Part shown: one piece after another, positions 18,033 to 26,634 of the stretch
Numbering within the stretch: position 1 is the stretch's first letter
Layout: each line of letters starts with the position of its first letter
Origin: Propionibacteriaceae bacterium UBA6238
GTDB taxonomy: Bacteria > Actinomycetota > Actinomycetes > Propionibacteriales > Propionibacteriaceae
Reading direction: 5' to 3'
DNA: 44,885 nt
Assembly (NCBI GenBank): GCA_002441465.1
Contig: DJWE01000072.1
Coordinates: forward strand, 1-44,885
Made by a program: the position numbers and the translations under genes
Notes under the pieces: generated by a model
The model's database searches: none
Seen by the model: only the letters and a program-made list of their open reading frames with translations
Told to the model about the DNA's origin: nothing

Positions 18033-20002
18033 GCGCTGCTCTCCGCGGTCTGCTCACTCGCCGTCCGGCGCCGGACCTGACGGATCCGCCAGGCGGTGGC
18101 CCCGACCAGGACGAGTGCGGACGCCCCGACGATGATCCAGGCGACGACGCCGAGATCGGTGACCTCGATCGTGATCGCGATGTCGGGAGTCACCCGGCGT
18201 CCGCTCTCGGTGGCGGCGTAGGCGGCCGCGGTGACGACGCCGTTGGAGGTGGCCTCTGGCCGGATGTTGACCGTGACGCTCTGGTTGGGCTGGACGGTGA
18301 CCAGATCCGAAGGCGGCACCCGCAGCCGTTGCGGGTTGTTGGACCTGACCATCACCTTCACCCGGATCGGCTCGTCGAGATTGTTGGTGACCGTGACCGG
18401 GAACTGGTTGGCTCGCGAGGACATCACGAATCGGGCGCTCGCGTCCAGCCCGACCGACTTGCCCAGCTCAGGCATGCCGACGAGCTCGTTCATTCCCTCG
18501 AGCTGCTCGTCGAAACCGCGAGAATCGCCCACCCAGGCGGAGGCAGCCCCGCGCGTGACGGCCGCGTCCGACTGGTCGGACAGGGAGGAGTCGGGGGCGA
18601 GTTCCGCATGGGCGGTGAAATCGCTCTCCAGCCTGCCCAGCGACTCGAACTGGGCTTGGGTGAGACGTCCCGGCTTGGTCGAGACGAAGCTCACCCTGCG
18701 CACGCTGGGTGTCGAGGCGAGCAGGTCGTCGAGCGGCCGGCGGACCATCCAGGCGGTGGTCGCCGCGTCGTCCTGTTCGAGGTCGGAGGCGCTGGTGAGC
18801 AGCCGGACCTCACCGCCGGATCGCGCGATCACGGTGGTGGCCAGGGCGAACTGGGTGCGCAGGTTGTTCGCCTCGTCCGCGTTGCCGGGGACGGCGGCCG
18901 AAGCCGCCAGCACCAGCGGGGTCTCCCCGGACCCGGACTGCAGGGCGCCGGCCCGGACGGCGTTGCGCGCGATCACCGCATCGACGCCGGAATCGGCGAG
19001 GAAAGCGTCCGTCGCCGCGGACAGCGCACCGCCGGCCGGCACGGCTACGACGGGGAGATCGTCGAGTCCGGTCACCGCGTCCGCGGCCTGCTCGGCCCGG
19101 CTCACCACCAGGTTGTCGCCGGCCAGCCGGGCGCCGGTCAGATCCGGATTGGCGAACAGCGTGCGTCCGCCGGCCGTTCGATCCAGATCCTCGAAGCGCT
19201 CCAGCCATTGGCTGGCCGCGCCCTGTCCGGTGCCCGGCTTGGCGCCGTCGTCGGTCTGCACCTGGTAGCCGTCCGCCATGTCGCGCACCTCGTCGAGCAG
19301 GGCCGGATCGATCAGCCAGCTCATTCCGGGACGCGCGGCCGCATCGAGCAGCGTCGACAACCGCCCGGTGAGCTCCTCGCGCAGGGAATCGTTGCGGAAC
19401 AGGTTGTCGACCAGTTTGGTCGGTGGTGCCGAGAGCAGCACGATCGAGGTGACCGGCACCTTGTGCTTGCCGGGGATGGGGACGTAGGTGCGCAGCTGGC
19501 CGGCCGTGCGGTAGTCGCCGGTCGGGCTCGCCGCGGCGATCGCATCGGCGCCGAAGGCGAATGCCGCGCCACGGGTGTCGAAGCCCAGGTCCGCGATCGT
19601 GGCCCGCAGCGTGACCTGGCTGGTCTGCCCGGGCACGAACGCCCCGGTCGAGGTGGTGACCACCAGGTAGTGGTCCGCGCTGATCGGCAGCCGCTGGCCG
19701 AGGATGTTGTTGCCGTTGGCCAGGCGCAGCGTGGACAGGCTTTCGATCGGATCGCGCGAGCGCCACAAGATCACCTGGACGCCGTAGGCGTCCACGCTGC
19801 CGGTGTTGGTCAGTGAGCCTTCCAGCGTCACCGTGTCCTTCGCGCCGTATCCGGAGACGGTCAGGGAGGTCATCGTGAAAGTGAGCTGCGCCTCTGCGGC
19901 CTGCACAGGAGACGCAGTCCAGGCGAACAGCCCAGCCACAGCCGTCACCCAGGCCAGCAGGAGGGCCGGCGCACGTTTCCTTTCCCAGGAGCGGCGGATC
20001 AC
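18029..20002 (-). CDS. DUF6049 family secreted, membrane-anchored protein
   Basis: The 657-residue protein starts at a GTG at 20002. It begins with a basic n-region and signal peptide (AWVTAVAGLFAWTASPVQA, cleavage near residue 31), followed by a large extracellular part with a beta-sandwich segment near each end. It ends with one transmembrane helix (about 612-632) and a short basic cytoplasmic tail. It corresponds to the conserved actinobacterial gene found directly upstream of murJ (Rv3909 in M. tuberculosis); its function is unknown. The stop overlaps murJ by four bases, indicating an operon and probably a joint role in the envelope. An open frame continues upstream to 21688 but only as antisense of cca. 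Confidence 0.88.
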   Translation of the reverse strand: MIRRSWERKRAPALLLAWVTAVAGLFAWTASPVQAAEAQLTFTMTSLTVSGYGAKDTVTLEGSLTNTGSVDAYGVQVILWRSRDPIESLSTLRLANGNNILGQRLPISADHYLVVTTSTGAFVPGQTSQVTLRATIADLGFDTRGAAFAFGADAIAAASPTGDYRTAGQLRTYVPIPGKHKVPVTSIVLLSAPPTKLVDNLFRNDSLREELTGRLSTLLDAAARPGMSWLIDPALLDEVRDMADGYQVQTDDGAKPGTGQGAASQWLERFEDLDRTAGGRTLFANPDLTGARLAGDNLVVSRAEQAADAVTGLDDLPVVAVPAGGALSAATDAFLADSGVDAVIARNAVRAGALQSGSGETPLVLAASAAVPGNADEANNLRTQFALATTVIARSGGEVRLLTSASDLEQDDAATTAWMVRRPLDDLLASTPSVRRVSFVSTKPGRLTQAQFESLGRLESDFTAHAELAPDSSLSDQSDAAVTRGAASAWVGDSRGFDEQLEGMNELVGMPELGKSVGLDASARFVMSSRANQFPVTVTNNLDEPIRVKVMVRSNNPQRLRVPPSDLVTVQPNQSVTVNIRPEATSNGVVTAAAYAATESGRRVTPDIAITIEVTDLGVVAWIIVGASALVLVGATAWRIRQVRRRTASEQTAESSA

Positions 20003-20099
20003 CGTCCCATCGTAGGGGGAGGGGGCGGACGGCCCGTCCGCGCCACCCCCAGCACCGGCCGCGCGACGCCTGCGCGCCCGGCGGCGGACCGAGGCCCGG

Positions 20100-20105
20100 T
20101 AGAGT
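20100..20105 (+). promoter_or_regulatory. Candidate -10 element for a leaderless cca transcript
   Basis: TAGAGT (20100-20105) lies eight bases before the GTG at 20114. No Shine-Dalgarno is visible in front of that GTG. In actinobacteria this spacing is typical of genes transcribed from the first base of the start codon. No clear -35 is seen. Confidence 0.45.
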
Positions 20106-20113
20106 GTGCGGTC

Positions 20114-21577
20114 GTGCCCAGCCTGACCGACGAGCAACGCGCCGCGCTGGCGAACGTACTGGCCGCGGGCCCGCGAGTGCGCCGGCTGGCGAAGGCCTTC
20201 GAACAGGCCGGACACGAGCTCTACCTGGTTGGCGGTTCGGTGCGGGACGCGCTGCTGGGCCGGCTCGGCAACGACCTCGACTACACCACCTCGGCCCGTC
20301 CGGACGAGATCGAGGCCCTCGTCCGCACGGTCACCAACGCGGTCTGGGACGTGGGCCGGGCCTACGGCACGATCGCGTGCAGAATCCGCGAGAACGACGG
20401 CACCGAATGGGTGGTCGAGATCACCACCTTCCGCGCGGACAGCTACGTCGACCACACCCGCAAGCCGGAGGTGATCTTCGGTGACCATCTCGGCGGCGAC
20501 CTGGTCCGGCGCGACTTCACCGTCAACGCGATGGCGTTGCGGGTCTCCGACGGGGAGCTGCTCGACCCGTTCGGTGGACTGTCCGACCTGGTCACCGAGG
20601 TGATCCGGACGCCGGCCGCCGCCGAGCTGTCGTTCTCCGACGATCCGCTGCGGATGATGCGTGCCGCCCGGTTCGTCTCGCAGCTCGGCTTCCACCCCGA
20701 CCCGGACGTGGTCACGGCGATGACCGAGATGGCGTCCCGGATCACGATCGTCTCCGCCGAGCGGATCCGGGACGAGCTGGTGAAGCTGCTGCTCACCGAC
20801 AATCCGCGTCCGGGCCTGAACCTGCTGGTCGACACCGGGCTGGCCGAGATCGTGCTGCCCGAACTCCCCGCGCTGAAGATGGAACGTGACGAGCACAACC
20901 GGCACAAGGACGTCTACGAGCACACCTTGACCGTGCTCGACCAGGCGATCGAGCTGGAACGGGACCGCGGTCACCAGCCGGACCTGGTGAACCGGCTGGC
21001 GGCGATCTTCCACGACATCGGCAAACCGAAGACCCGGCGGTTCGAGCCGGGCGGGAAGGTGTCCTTCCACCACCACGACGTGGTCGGGGCGAAGCTCGCC
21101 ACCAAGCGAATGCAGGCACTGCGTTTCTCCAGCGAGGAGACGAAGGCGGTCGCGAAGCTGGTGGAGCTGCACCTGCGCTTCCACGGCTACGCCGAGGGCG
21201 AGTGGACGGACTCCGCGGTGCGCCGCTACGTCCGCGACGCCGGCGATCAACTGGAGCGGCTGCACATCCTGACCCGCTCGGACTGCACCACACGCAACGT
21301 GCGCAAGGCGCAGAGGCTGCGCCGTGCCTACGAAGAGCTGGAGTGGCGGATCGACGAGCTCTCCGCGCAGGAGGAGCTGGACGCGATCCGTCCCGATCTC
21401 GACGGCACTCAGATCATGGCGGTGCTCGGCATCGGGGAGGGCCGCGAGGTGGGCCAGGCCTACAAGTTCCTGCTGGAGCGCCGGATCGAAGAAGGGCCGC
21501 TGGGCGAGGAGCGGGCCGTGCAGGAACTGAAGGACTGGTGGGCCGGCCGTGCGGCGAACCCGGGGGAGGCCCGGTGA
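20114..21577 (+). CDS. cca: CCA tRNA nucleotidyltransferase
   Basis: The 487-residue class II polymerase-beta-fold enzyme adds or repairs the 3'-CCA of tRNAs using CTP and ATP. The head domain shows LVGGSVRDALLG (38-49), the metal-binding DLDYTT (Asp54, Asp56) and RRDFTVNAM (132-140). RMMRAARFVSQ follows in the neck. A C-terminal HD domain carries FHDIGKP (His300, Asp301), typical of the actinobacterial PcnA/Cca type. The GTG at 20114 starts without a visible Shine-Dalgarno, consistent with a leaderless messenger. It is divergent from the DUF6049-murJ operon with 111 bases between. In mycobacteria a Nudix gene (mutT4) lies between them; it is absent here. Confidence 0.95.
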   Translation: MPSLTDEQRAALANVLAAGPRVRRLAKAFEQAGHELYLVGGSVRDALLGRLGNDLDYTTSARPDEIEALVRTVTNAVWDVGRAYGTIACRIRENDGTEWVVEITTFRADSYVDHTRKPEVIFGDHLGGDLVRRDFTVNAMALRVSDGELLDPFGGLSDLVTEVIRTPAAAELSFSDDPLRMMRAARFVSQLGFHPDPDVVTAMTEMASRITIVSAERIRDELVKLLLTDNPRPGLNLLVDTGLAEIVLPELPALKMERDEHNRHKDVYEHTLTVLDQAIELERDRGHQPDLVNRLAAIFHDIGKPKTRRFEPGGKVSFHHHDVVGAKLATKRMQALRFSSEETKAVAKLVELHLRFHGYAEGEWTDSAVRRYVRDAGDQLERLHILTRSDCTTRNVRKAQRLRRAYEELEWRIDELSAQEELDAIRPDLDGTQIMAVLGIGEGREVGQAYKFLLERRIEEGPLGEERAVQELKDWWAGRAANPGEAR

Positions 21578-22236
21578 GCACTGCGCTCGCGTCGCTGCGT
21601 CCGGCGGGAGTGGTGTTCGACTGCGACGGGCTGTTGATGGACACCGAGCCCTGCTGGACGGTCGCGGAGACGGCGGTGTTCGCTGCACGCGGCCTGCCCT
21701 ACGGTCCGGCGGAGAAGGCGTGGTTCATCGGCAAGAGCGTGCCTGCGACCGCGCAGATGATGGCGGAGATCTTCGGCGAGGTCGGGAACGAGGCGGCCAT
21801 CCAGGCAGAGGTTCTGGGCAGTGTCGAGGACGTGATCCTGCACCAGGCCGAACCGATGCCCGGCGCCTTGGAGCTGGTCGAGTTGTTGCGTCCTCGGATA
21901 CCGATCGCCGTGGCCAGCAACTCCCCGCGGGCGGTCCTCGACGTGGCACTGGCCAGGGCCGGGCTGTCGGACAGCTTCGGCGCGGTGGTGGCCGCAGACG
22001 AGGTGCCCGTGCCCAAGCCCGGACCCGATCTCTACCTGGCCGCGTGTGCGCTGCTGGGCGTCCCCGCTTCGGCCAGTGTGGCGTTCGAGGACAGCACCAC
22101 CGGCGTCGCCGCCGCGCTTGCTGCGGGGATGACCGTGGTGGGCGTGCCGTCGCTGGACCACCCGGAGTTTCCCGCGCACCTGGTGCTGGCGAGCCTCGCC
22201 GATCCTGAGCTGCTCGTCTGGGCCGAATCGCTGTAG
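21574..22236 (+). CDS. HAD-superfamily phosphatase (beta-phosphoglucomutase-like)
   Basis: The 220-residue protein has all four HAD motifs: DCDGLLMDTE with nucleophile Asp16 and acid/base Asp18, a Ser/Asn motif II in VASNSPRAVLD, Lys in VPKPGPDLYL and the acidic FEDSTTGVAAA. A helical cap is inserted after motif I, as in the phosphoglycolate phosphatase and beta-phosphoglucomutase subgroup. Substrate cannot be read from the sequence. The GTG at 21574 overlaps the cca stop (GTGA) with a strong GGGGGAGG ahead, so it is co-translated with cca. Confidence 0.88.
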   Translation: MSTALASLRPAGVVFDCDGLLMDTEPCWTVAETAVFAARGLPYGPAEKAWFIGKSVPATAQMMAEIFGEVGNEAAIQAEVLGSVEDVILHQAEPMPGALELVELLRPRIPIAVASNSPRAVLDVALARAGLSDSFGAVVAADEVPVPKPGPDLYLAACALLGVPASASVAFEDSTTGVAAALAAGMTVVGVPSLDHPEFPAHLVLASLADPELLVWAESL

Positions 22237-22274
22237 CCCGCCGTCGGCGCCGATCCGTCCCGAACGAGGGAATA

Positions 22275-22302
22275 CTTAGCTGAACTAATGAGTTAAGCTA
22301 AG
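22275..22302. promoter_or_regulatory. Operator palindrome of the MarR-type regulator
   Basis: CTTAGCTGAACT (22275-22286) and AGTTAAGCTAAG (22291-22302) are inverted copies with one mismatch around AATG. This AT-rich 28-base palindrome ends three bases before the regulator's ATG and contains TAAGCT (22294-22299), a possible -10 six bases before the start. Binding there would block transcription of both genes of the operon. Confidence 0.7.
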
Positions 22303-22305
22303 CAT

Positions 22306-22722
22306 ATGGAATCGATCCAGCACCTCGCCAACGACGTGCGGATGGCCTGTCAGCAGGTGAGCCGCCGGGTTCGGTTCGAGTCCGGTGCCGAGCTTGCGCC
22401 GCACCATGCCAGCGTCTTGTTCAAGCTGTTGGACGGGCCGCGGACGCCGGGTGAACTGGCCGAGCTCGACCGGGTGTCGGCGCCGTCGATGACCAAGACC
22501 GTGACCTGTCTGGCCGAGCGCGGGATGGTCGCCACGCAGGACAACCCGGCCGACGGGCGCTCGAAGCTGGTCGTGCTGACCGACGCCGGACGCGCGCTGC
22601 TGGACGCGACCGTCCGCGCTCGCGACGACTGGATGGTGCGCAAGCTGCAGGGATTGACCAAGGACGAACTGACCGTGCTGAAGGAGGCAACGAGATTGCT
22701 GAACCGGGTGTTGGAGAAGTGA
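22306..22722 (+). CDS. MarR-family transcriptional regulator
   Basis: The 138-residue winged-helix protein has the MarR signature: ELDRVSAPSMTKTVTCLAERGMV as recognition region (about 57-79), then the wing with DGRSKLVVLTDAGRALL (86-102), and flanking dimerisation helices. Such proteins repress nearby genes and release DNA on binding small phenolic or toxic compounds. No Shine-Dalgarno precedes the ATG at 22306. The start lies three bases from a palindrome that it probably binds. The MFS exporter gene overlaps its stop, so it most likely controls that exporter. Confidence 0.93.
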   Translation: MESIQHLANDVRMACQQVSRRVRFESGAELAPHHASVLFKLLDGPRTPGELAELDRVSAPSMTKTVTCLAERGMVATQDNPADGRSKLVVLTDAGRALLDATVRARDDWMVRKLQGLTKDELTVLKEATRLLNRVLEK

Positions 22723-24008
22723 GCGCTGCGGTGGCCACCGAGCGGGTGACGATGTTCGCCTCGCTCGGCATCCGCAACTACCGGCTGTTCTGGACCGGTG
22801 GGCTGATCTCCAACATCGGCACCTGGATGGCCCGCGTGGCCCAGGACTGGCTGGTGCTGACGATCCTGACCGCGAACTCTGCGTCCGCGCTGGGCATCAC
22901 CACCGGCCTGCAGTTCCTGCCGATCGCCCTGCTCGCGCCCTACGCCGGTGCGGTGGCCGACCGAATCCCCAAGCGTGCGCTCCTGATGTACACCCAGGCC
23001 GGGCAGGCCGCGGTCGGGCTCGCCCTCGCCGGGTTGACCCTGGCCGGGTGGGTGCAACTGTGGCACGTCTACCTGCTCGCCTTCCTGCTCGGCGTCGCCG
23101 CGGCGTTCGACGGCCCGGCTCGGCAGGCATTCGCTCCCGAGATGGTCAGCGAGCGGCTGATCCCCAACGCGGTCGGGCTGAACACCACCTCGTTCAACGG
23201 TGCCCGCCTGATCGGGCCGGCGGTGGCCGGACTCACCATCGCGTGGTGGGGGGTCGGGCCGGCCCTGCTGATCAACGGGCTGAGCTTCCTCGCGGTGCTG
23301 GTGGCGCTGGCCATGATGCGGGACGAGGATCTGTTCGCGGTGCCGCTGGCGAAGCGCAGCCACGCGGTGCGAGACGGACTGCGCTACGTCCGCGCGCGTC
23401 CGGACATCATCCTGCTCATGTTCATCGTGTTCATGCTGGGCACGTTCGGGATGAACTTCCAGATCACCAACGCGTTGATGTCGACCGCCGTGTTCCACGC
23501 CGGCGCCGAGTTGTACGGCCTGCTCGGTTCGATCCTGGCGATCGGATCGCTGTCGGCCGGGCTGCTGGCCGCACGTCGGACGCGGCTGCGGCTGCGCCTG
23601 ATCATCGGCGCCCTGGCCGGTTTCGCGATCGCCTCGACCGGGCTCGCGCTGGCGCCGGGGTTCTGGTGGTACGCCTTCTTCCTCGTCCCTGCCGGGCTCA
23701 CCGCCTTGACCGTGATGACGGCAGCGAACGCATCGGTGCAGTTGGCCACCGAACCGGTGATGCGAGGTCGGGTGATGGCGATCTACCAGGCCATCTTCCT
23801 GGGCGGGACGCCGATCGGCGCCCCGTTGATCGGCTGGGTCGGCGACGTCTGGGGCCCGCGCTGGACGCTGGCCATCGGCGCGATCGCCTGCGCCCTCACC
23901 GTCGTGGTCGCGGTCGGCTACATCGTCCGTCAGTCGGGCTGGCAGGTGCTGCCCTGGGTCCATCCCGATGAGGACGTCGTCCCCGAGCTCCTCGACGAGC
24001 CCCGCTGA
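22719..24008 (+). CDS. MFS transporter of the EntS-like MFS_3 group
   Basis: The 429-residue protein has twelve predicted helices and the typical start of the MFS_3/EntS group (RNYRLFWTGGLISNIGTWM at 19-37, AVADRIPKR as the cytoplasmic loop). Members export siderophores, drugs or other small molecules by proton antiport; the substrate here is unknown. The GTG at 22719 overlaps the MarR stop (GTGA). The pair is a classic repressor-exporter operon. Repeat family A copies begin 21 bases after its stop. Confidence 0.9.
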   Translation: MSAAVATERVTMFASLGIRNYRLFWTGGLISNIGTWMARVAQDWLVLTILTANSASALGITTGLQFLPIALLAPYAGAVADRIPKRALLMYTQAGQAAVGLALAGLTLAGWVQLWHVYLLAFLLGVAAAFDGPARQAFAPEMVSERLIPNAVGLNTTSFNGARLIGPAVAGLTIAWWGVGPALLINGLSFLAVLVALAMMRDEDLFAVPLAKRSHAVRDGLRYVRARPDIILLMFIVFMLGTFGMNFQITNALMSTAVFHAGAELYGLLGSILAIGSLSAGLLAARRTRLRLRLIIGALAGFAIASTGLALAPGFWWYAFFLVPAGLTALTVMTAANASVQLATEPVMRGRVMAIYQAIFLGGTPIGAPLIGWVGDVWGPRWTLAIGAIACALTVVVAVGYIVRQSGWQVLPWVHPDEDVVPELLDEPR

Positions 24009-24028
24009 CCCCGCCGCTCCGAATCCCT

Positions 24029-24158
24029 GGGGACGGTTCCTAACCCGGTCCACCCTCGGTCCACCGGACCGGGGACGGTTCCTAACCCGGTCCATCCTCG
24101 GCGCGGACCGAGTGAGGAACCGTCCCCAAGGTCGCGGACCGAGTTGAGAACCGTCCCC
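24029..24158. repeat. REP-like repeat family A, cluster of four (two direct, two inverted)
   Basis: Copies at 24029-24052 and 24071-24094 (plus) and 24105-24127 and 24136-24158 (minus) share the core GGGGACGGTTCC, a variable TAACC/TCACT-type block, then CGGTCC. They fill the gap between the convergent MFS and acyl-CoA ligase genes. The inverted arrangement lets transcripts from either side fold into long hairpins, so the cluster may also act as a bidirectional terminator. Confidence 0.85.
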
Positions 24159-24178
24159 GCGGGCCGGAAGCCGGGGGG

Positions 24179-25861
24179 TCAGGCCTCGCGGGAGGCGAGG
24201 AACTCCTCGCGGACCTGCTTGCGCAGCACCTTGCCGAGCATCGAGCGCGGAAGGTCGTTCAGGGTCACGATCTCGCGCGGCACTTTGTAGCCTGCCAGGC
24301 GCTCGTGGCACCACGCTTTGAGGGCATCCTCGTCCAGGGTCGCGCCCGGACGCAGCAGCACGACCGCCACCACCCGCTCGCCTCCCGAATGCGCCGGGAC
24401 GCCGATCACCGCGGCGTCGGTCAGGTCGGGATGACCGCGCAGCACCGCCTCCACCTCGGACGGGGCGACGTTGAAGCCGCCGGTGATGATCAGTTCCTTC
24501 ACCCGGTCGACGATGGTGGTGAATCCGTCGGCGTCCACCGTGACCACATCGCCGGTGCGCAGCCAGCCGTCCGGCAGCAGCGTCTTCGCGGTCTCCTCGG
24601 CGTTGTTCCAGTACCCGCCGAACACCTGCGGGCCCTTGATCAGCAGCTCCCCGCGCTCGCCCTGTGCCACCTCGCGGGTCGGATCCTCGGTGTCCACCAC
24701 CCGCATCAGCGTGCTCGGGAACGGGACGCCGATCGTCCCCGTCCGCCGCGACGGGGCGAACGGGTTGCCCAGGCACACCGGGGACGCCTCGGTCATGCCG
24801 TAGCCCTCCACCAGCAACCCGCCCGAGACCGACTCCCACAGCTCGACCACGTCGTCGGGCAGGTTCATCGCGCCCGAGATGCAGTACTTCGCCGACTTCA
24901 GGGAGATCCCGCGCTCCTTGGCGCGGTTCGCCGTCCGCTCGTAGATCGGCGGCACCGCGCAGTAGACGGTGGGCGGCGACTTCTTCGCCGCGTCCAGCAC
25001 CAGGTCGACGTCGAAAGCCGGGAACAGCACGATCCGAGCCTGCTTGAGGATGCCGTAAGTGAGGAACAGCGTCATGCCGAAGGCGTGGAACAGCGGCAGG
25101 ATCGCGTAGAACGTCTCCTTGCGGTACTGCGCGCCGTGCATCCAGGCCTCGCCCTGGCGAGCATTGCTGAACAGGTTGTAGTGGGACAGCATCGCGCCCT
25201 TGGGGATGCCGGTGGTGCCGGAGGTGTACTGGATCACGGCCAGGTCGTGCACCCCCGGCTTGGGGTGGGACGCGGCGAGCGGCGGCCCGTCCAGTAGGCG
25301 CTCCCAACTCGTCGTGCCGGGCGCGGGCCGGGTGAGCTTGTCCCGCGTCTCGCGGAGCTTCCTCAGCGGCAGGTTCAGCGCAAGTCGTTTCACCGTGGGG
25401 AAGGCGTTGAGCAGGTTCACCGCGATGATGTGCTCCAACGGGACGTCCTCAGGCAGGGCCCTCAGCTTGGGCACGGCCACGTCCCAGCAGATCGCCACCC
25501 GAGCGGTGTGATCCTCGAACAGGTGGCGCAGTTCGCGCTCGGTGTAGAGCGGATTGTGTTCGACCACCACCGCGCCCAGCCGTAGTACGGCGTAGAACGC
25601 GATCACGTGCTGGGGGCAGTTCGGCAGCACGATCGCGACCCGGTCGCCGGCCTTCACGCCGAGCCGGTGCAGGCCCTCGGCGGCCCGTTCGATCAGATTG
25701 CCGAGTTCGGCGTAGGTGGTGGTGCGTCCGAAGAACTCGGTGGCGATCGAACTGCCGGCCTCTCGGACGGAGCGTTCGTACAGTGCCACCAGCGATTCGG
25801 TGGGTAGTTCGATCTCCGCCGGGACCCCCGGCTGGTAGTGCCTGATCCAGGGTGCGTCCAT
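24179..25861 (-). CDS. fadD: Long-chain fatty acid--CoA ligase (AMP-forming)
   Basis: The 560-residue adenylate-forming enzyme activates fatty acids with ATP and CoA. It shows the AMP-binding loop QYTSGTTGIPKGA (211-223), VEGYGMTEASPV, the hinge TGDVVTVD, DRVKELIITGGFNVAPSEVE-type motif and the catalytic Lys region SMLGKVLRK near the C-terminus. The ATG at 25861 follows a GGGGG run; an in-frame start further upstream adds 42 residues without homology and runs into the divergent promoter region. It stands alone, convergent with the MFS gene and divergent from tag. The chain-length preference is not readable; fadD is used in the general sense. Confidence 0.9.
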   Translation of the reverse strand: MDAPWIRHYQPGVPAEIELPTESLVALYERSVREAGSSIATEFFGRTTTYAELGNLIERAAEGLHRLGVKAGDRVAIVLPNCPQHVIAFYAVLRLGAVVVEHNPLYTERELRHLFEDHTARVAICWDVAVPKLRALPEDVPLEHIIAVNLLNAFPTVKRLALNLPLRKLRETRDKLTRPAPGTTSWERLLDGPPLAASHPKPGVHDLAVIQYTSGTTGIPKGAMLSHYNLFSNARQGEAWMHGAQYRKETFYAILPLFHAFGMTLFLTYGILKQARIVLFPAFDVDLVLDAAKKSPPTVYCAVPPIYERTANRAKERGISLKSAKYCISGAMNLPDDVVELWESVSGGLLVEGYGMTEASPVCLGNPFAPSRRTGTIGVPFPSTLMRVVDTEDPTREVAQGERGELLIKGPQVFGGYWNNAEETAKTLLPDGWLRTGDVVTVDADGFTTIVDRVKELIITGGFNVAPSEVEAVLRGHPDLTDAAVIGVPAHSGGERVVAVVLLRPGATLDEDALKAWCHERLAGYKVPREIVTLNDLPRSMLGKVLRKQVREEFLASREA

Positions 25862-26058
25862 ACCCCCGACCCTAGGGCGACCCACCCCGGGATGGAGTGA
25901 AGTTGCCGCCTGAACACGGCAGGTTTTCTCACTGCGGGGACGCTGCGAACCTCGCCGGAGGAGGACTGACCTCACTCCCACTACCATGCCGAGTGGTCGG
26001 ACTCTGCGGACGCGCGGCGGGCACGGGGCCCGACGGTTCGGCAGAGGGGGAGGCGCGA

Positions 26059-26634
26059 ATGGGTGAACGGTGCGACTGGTGCGGCACGGATCCGCTGTAT
26101 GTGGCCTATCACGATGACGAGTGGGGCGTGCCCGAGCGCGACTCGCGGGCGCTGTACGAGAAGCTCATTCTGGACGGCTTCCAGGCCGGCCTCAGCTGGT
26201 ACACGATCCTGCGCAAGCGGGACGCGTTCCGCGCGGCGTTCGCTGGATTCGACCCTGACCTGATCGCGACATGGGGCGAGCCGGAGGTGGCCCGCCTTCT
26301 GGCCGACGCCGGGATCGTCCGCAACCGGAGCAAGATCGAGGCGACGATCACCAACGCACAAGCCTGGCAGCGGATCGAGGCCACTCATCCCGGCGGCTTC
26401 AGCGACTTCCTCTGGAGCGTCGTGGACGGCCGTCCGGTGCAGCGAAGCCTCACGGATTTCGCGCAGCTGCCGGCTACGGACCCGCGCACCGACGACCTGT
26501 CCAAGCGGCTGAAGAAGACCGGCTTCCGGTTCTGCGGGCCGACCATCGTCTACGCGTTCGCCCAGGCTGTCGGAATGTATAACGACCACCTCGTCACCTG
26601 CCCGGCCTACGCCCGCTGCGCGGCGCTGGCATGA
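26059..26634 (+). CDS. tag: DNA-3-methyladenine glycosylase I
   Basis: The 191-residue HhH-superfamily enzyme excises 3-methyladenine from alkylated DNA. The zinc ligands of the family are present (Cys5, His18, His177, Cys181), as are YHDDEWGVP and the active-site region LILDGFQAGLSWYTILRKR. Length matches E. coli Tag (187). The ATG at 26059 has a strong GGGGGAGG (26046-26053). The next gene overlaps its stop. Confidence 0.96.
   Translation: MGERCDWCGTDPLYVAYHDDEWGVPERDSRALYEKLILDGFQAGLSWYTILRKRDAFRAAFAGFDPDLIATWGEPEVARLLADAGIVRNRSKIEATITNAQAWQRIEATHPGGFSDFLWSVVDGRPVQRSLTDFAQLPATDPRTDDLSKRLKKTGFRFCGPTIVYAFAQAVGMYNDHLVTCPAYARCAALA

Noticed and set aside
20003..21688. Upstream continuation of the DUF6049 frame
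   Set aside because: It runs antisense through cca. The signal peptide after the GTG at 20002 marks the true start.
22360..22390. GGTTCGAGTCC resembling a tRNA T-arm
   Set aside because: It lies within the MarR coding sequence and no cloverleaf or acceptor stem can be formed around it.
22350..25307. 985-codon minus-strand frame through MarR, MFS and the ligase
   Set aside because: Out of phase with fadD and antisense to two real genes; the repeats in the middle happen to lack stops in this frame.
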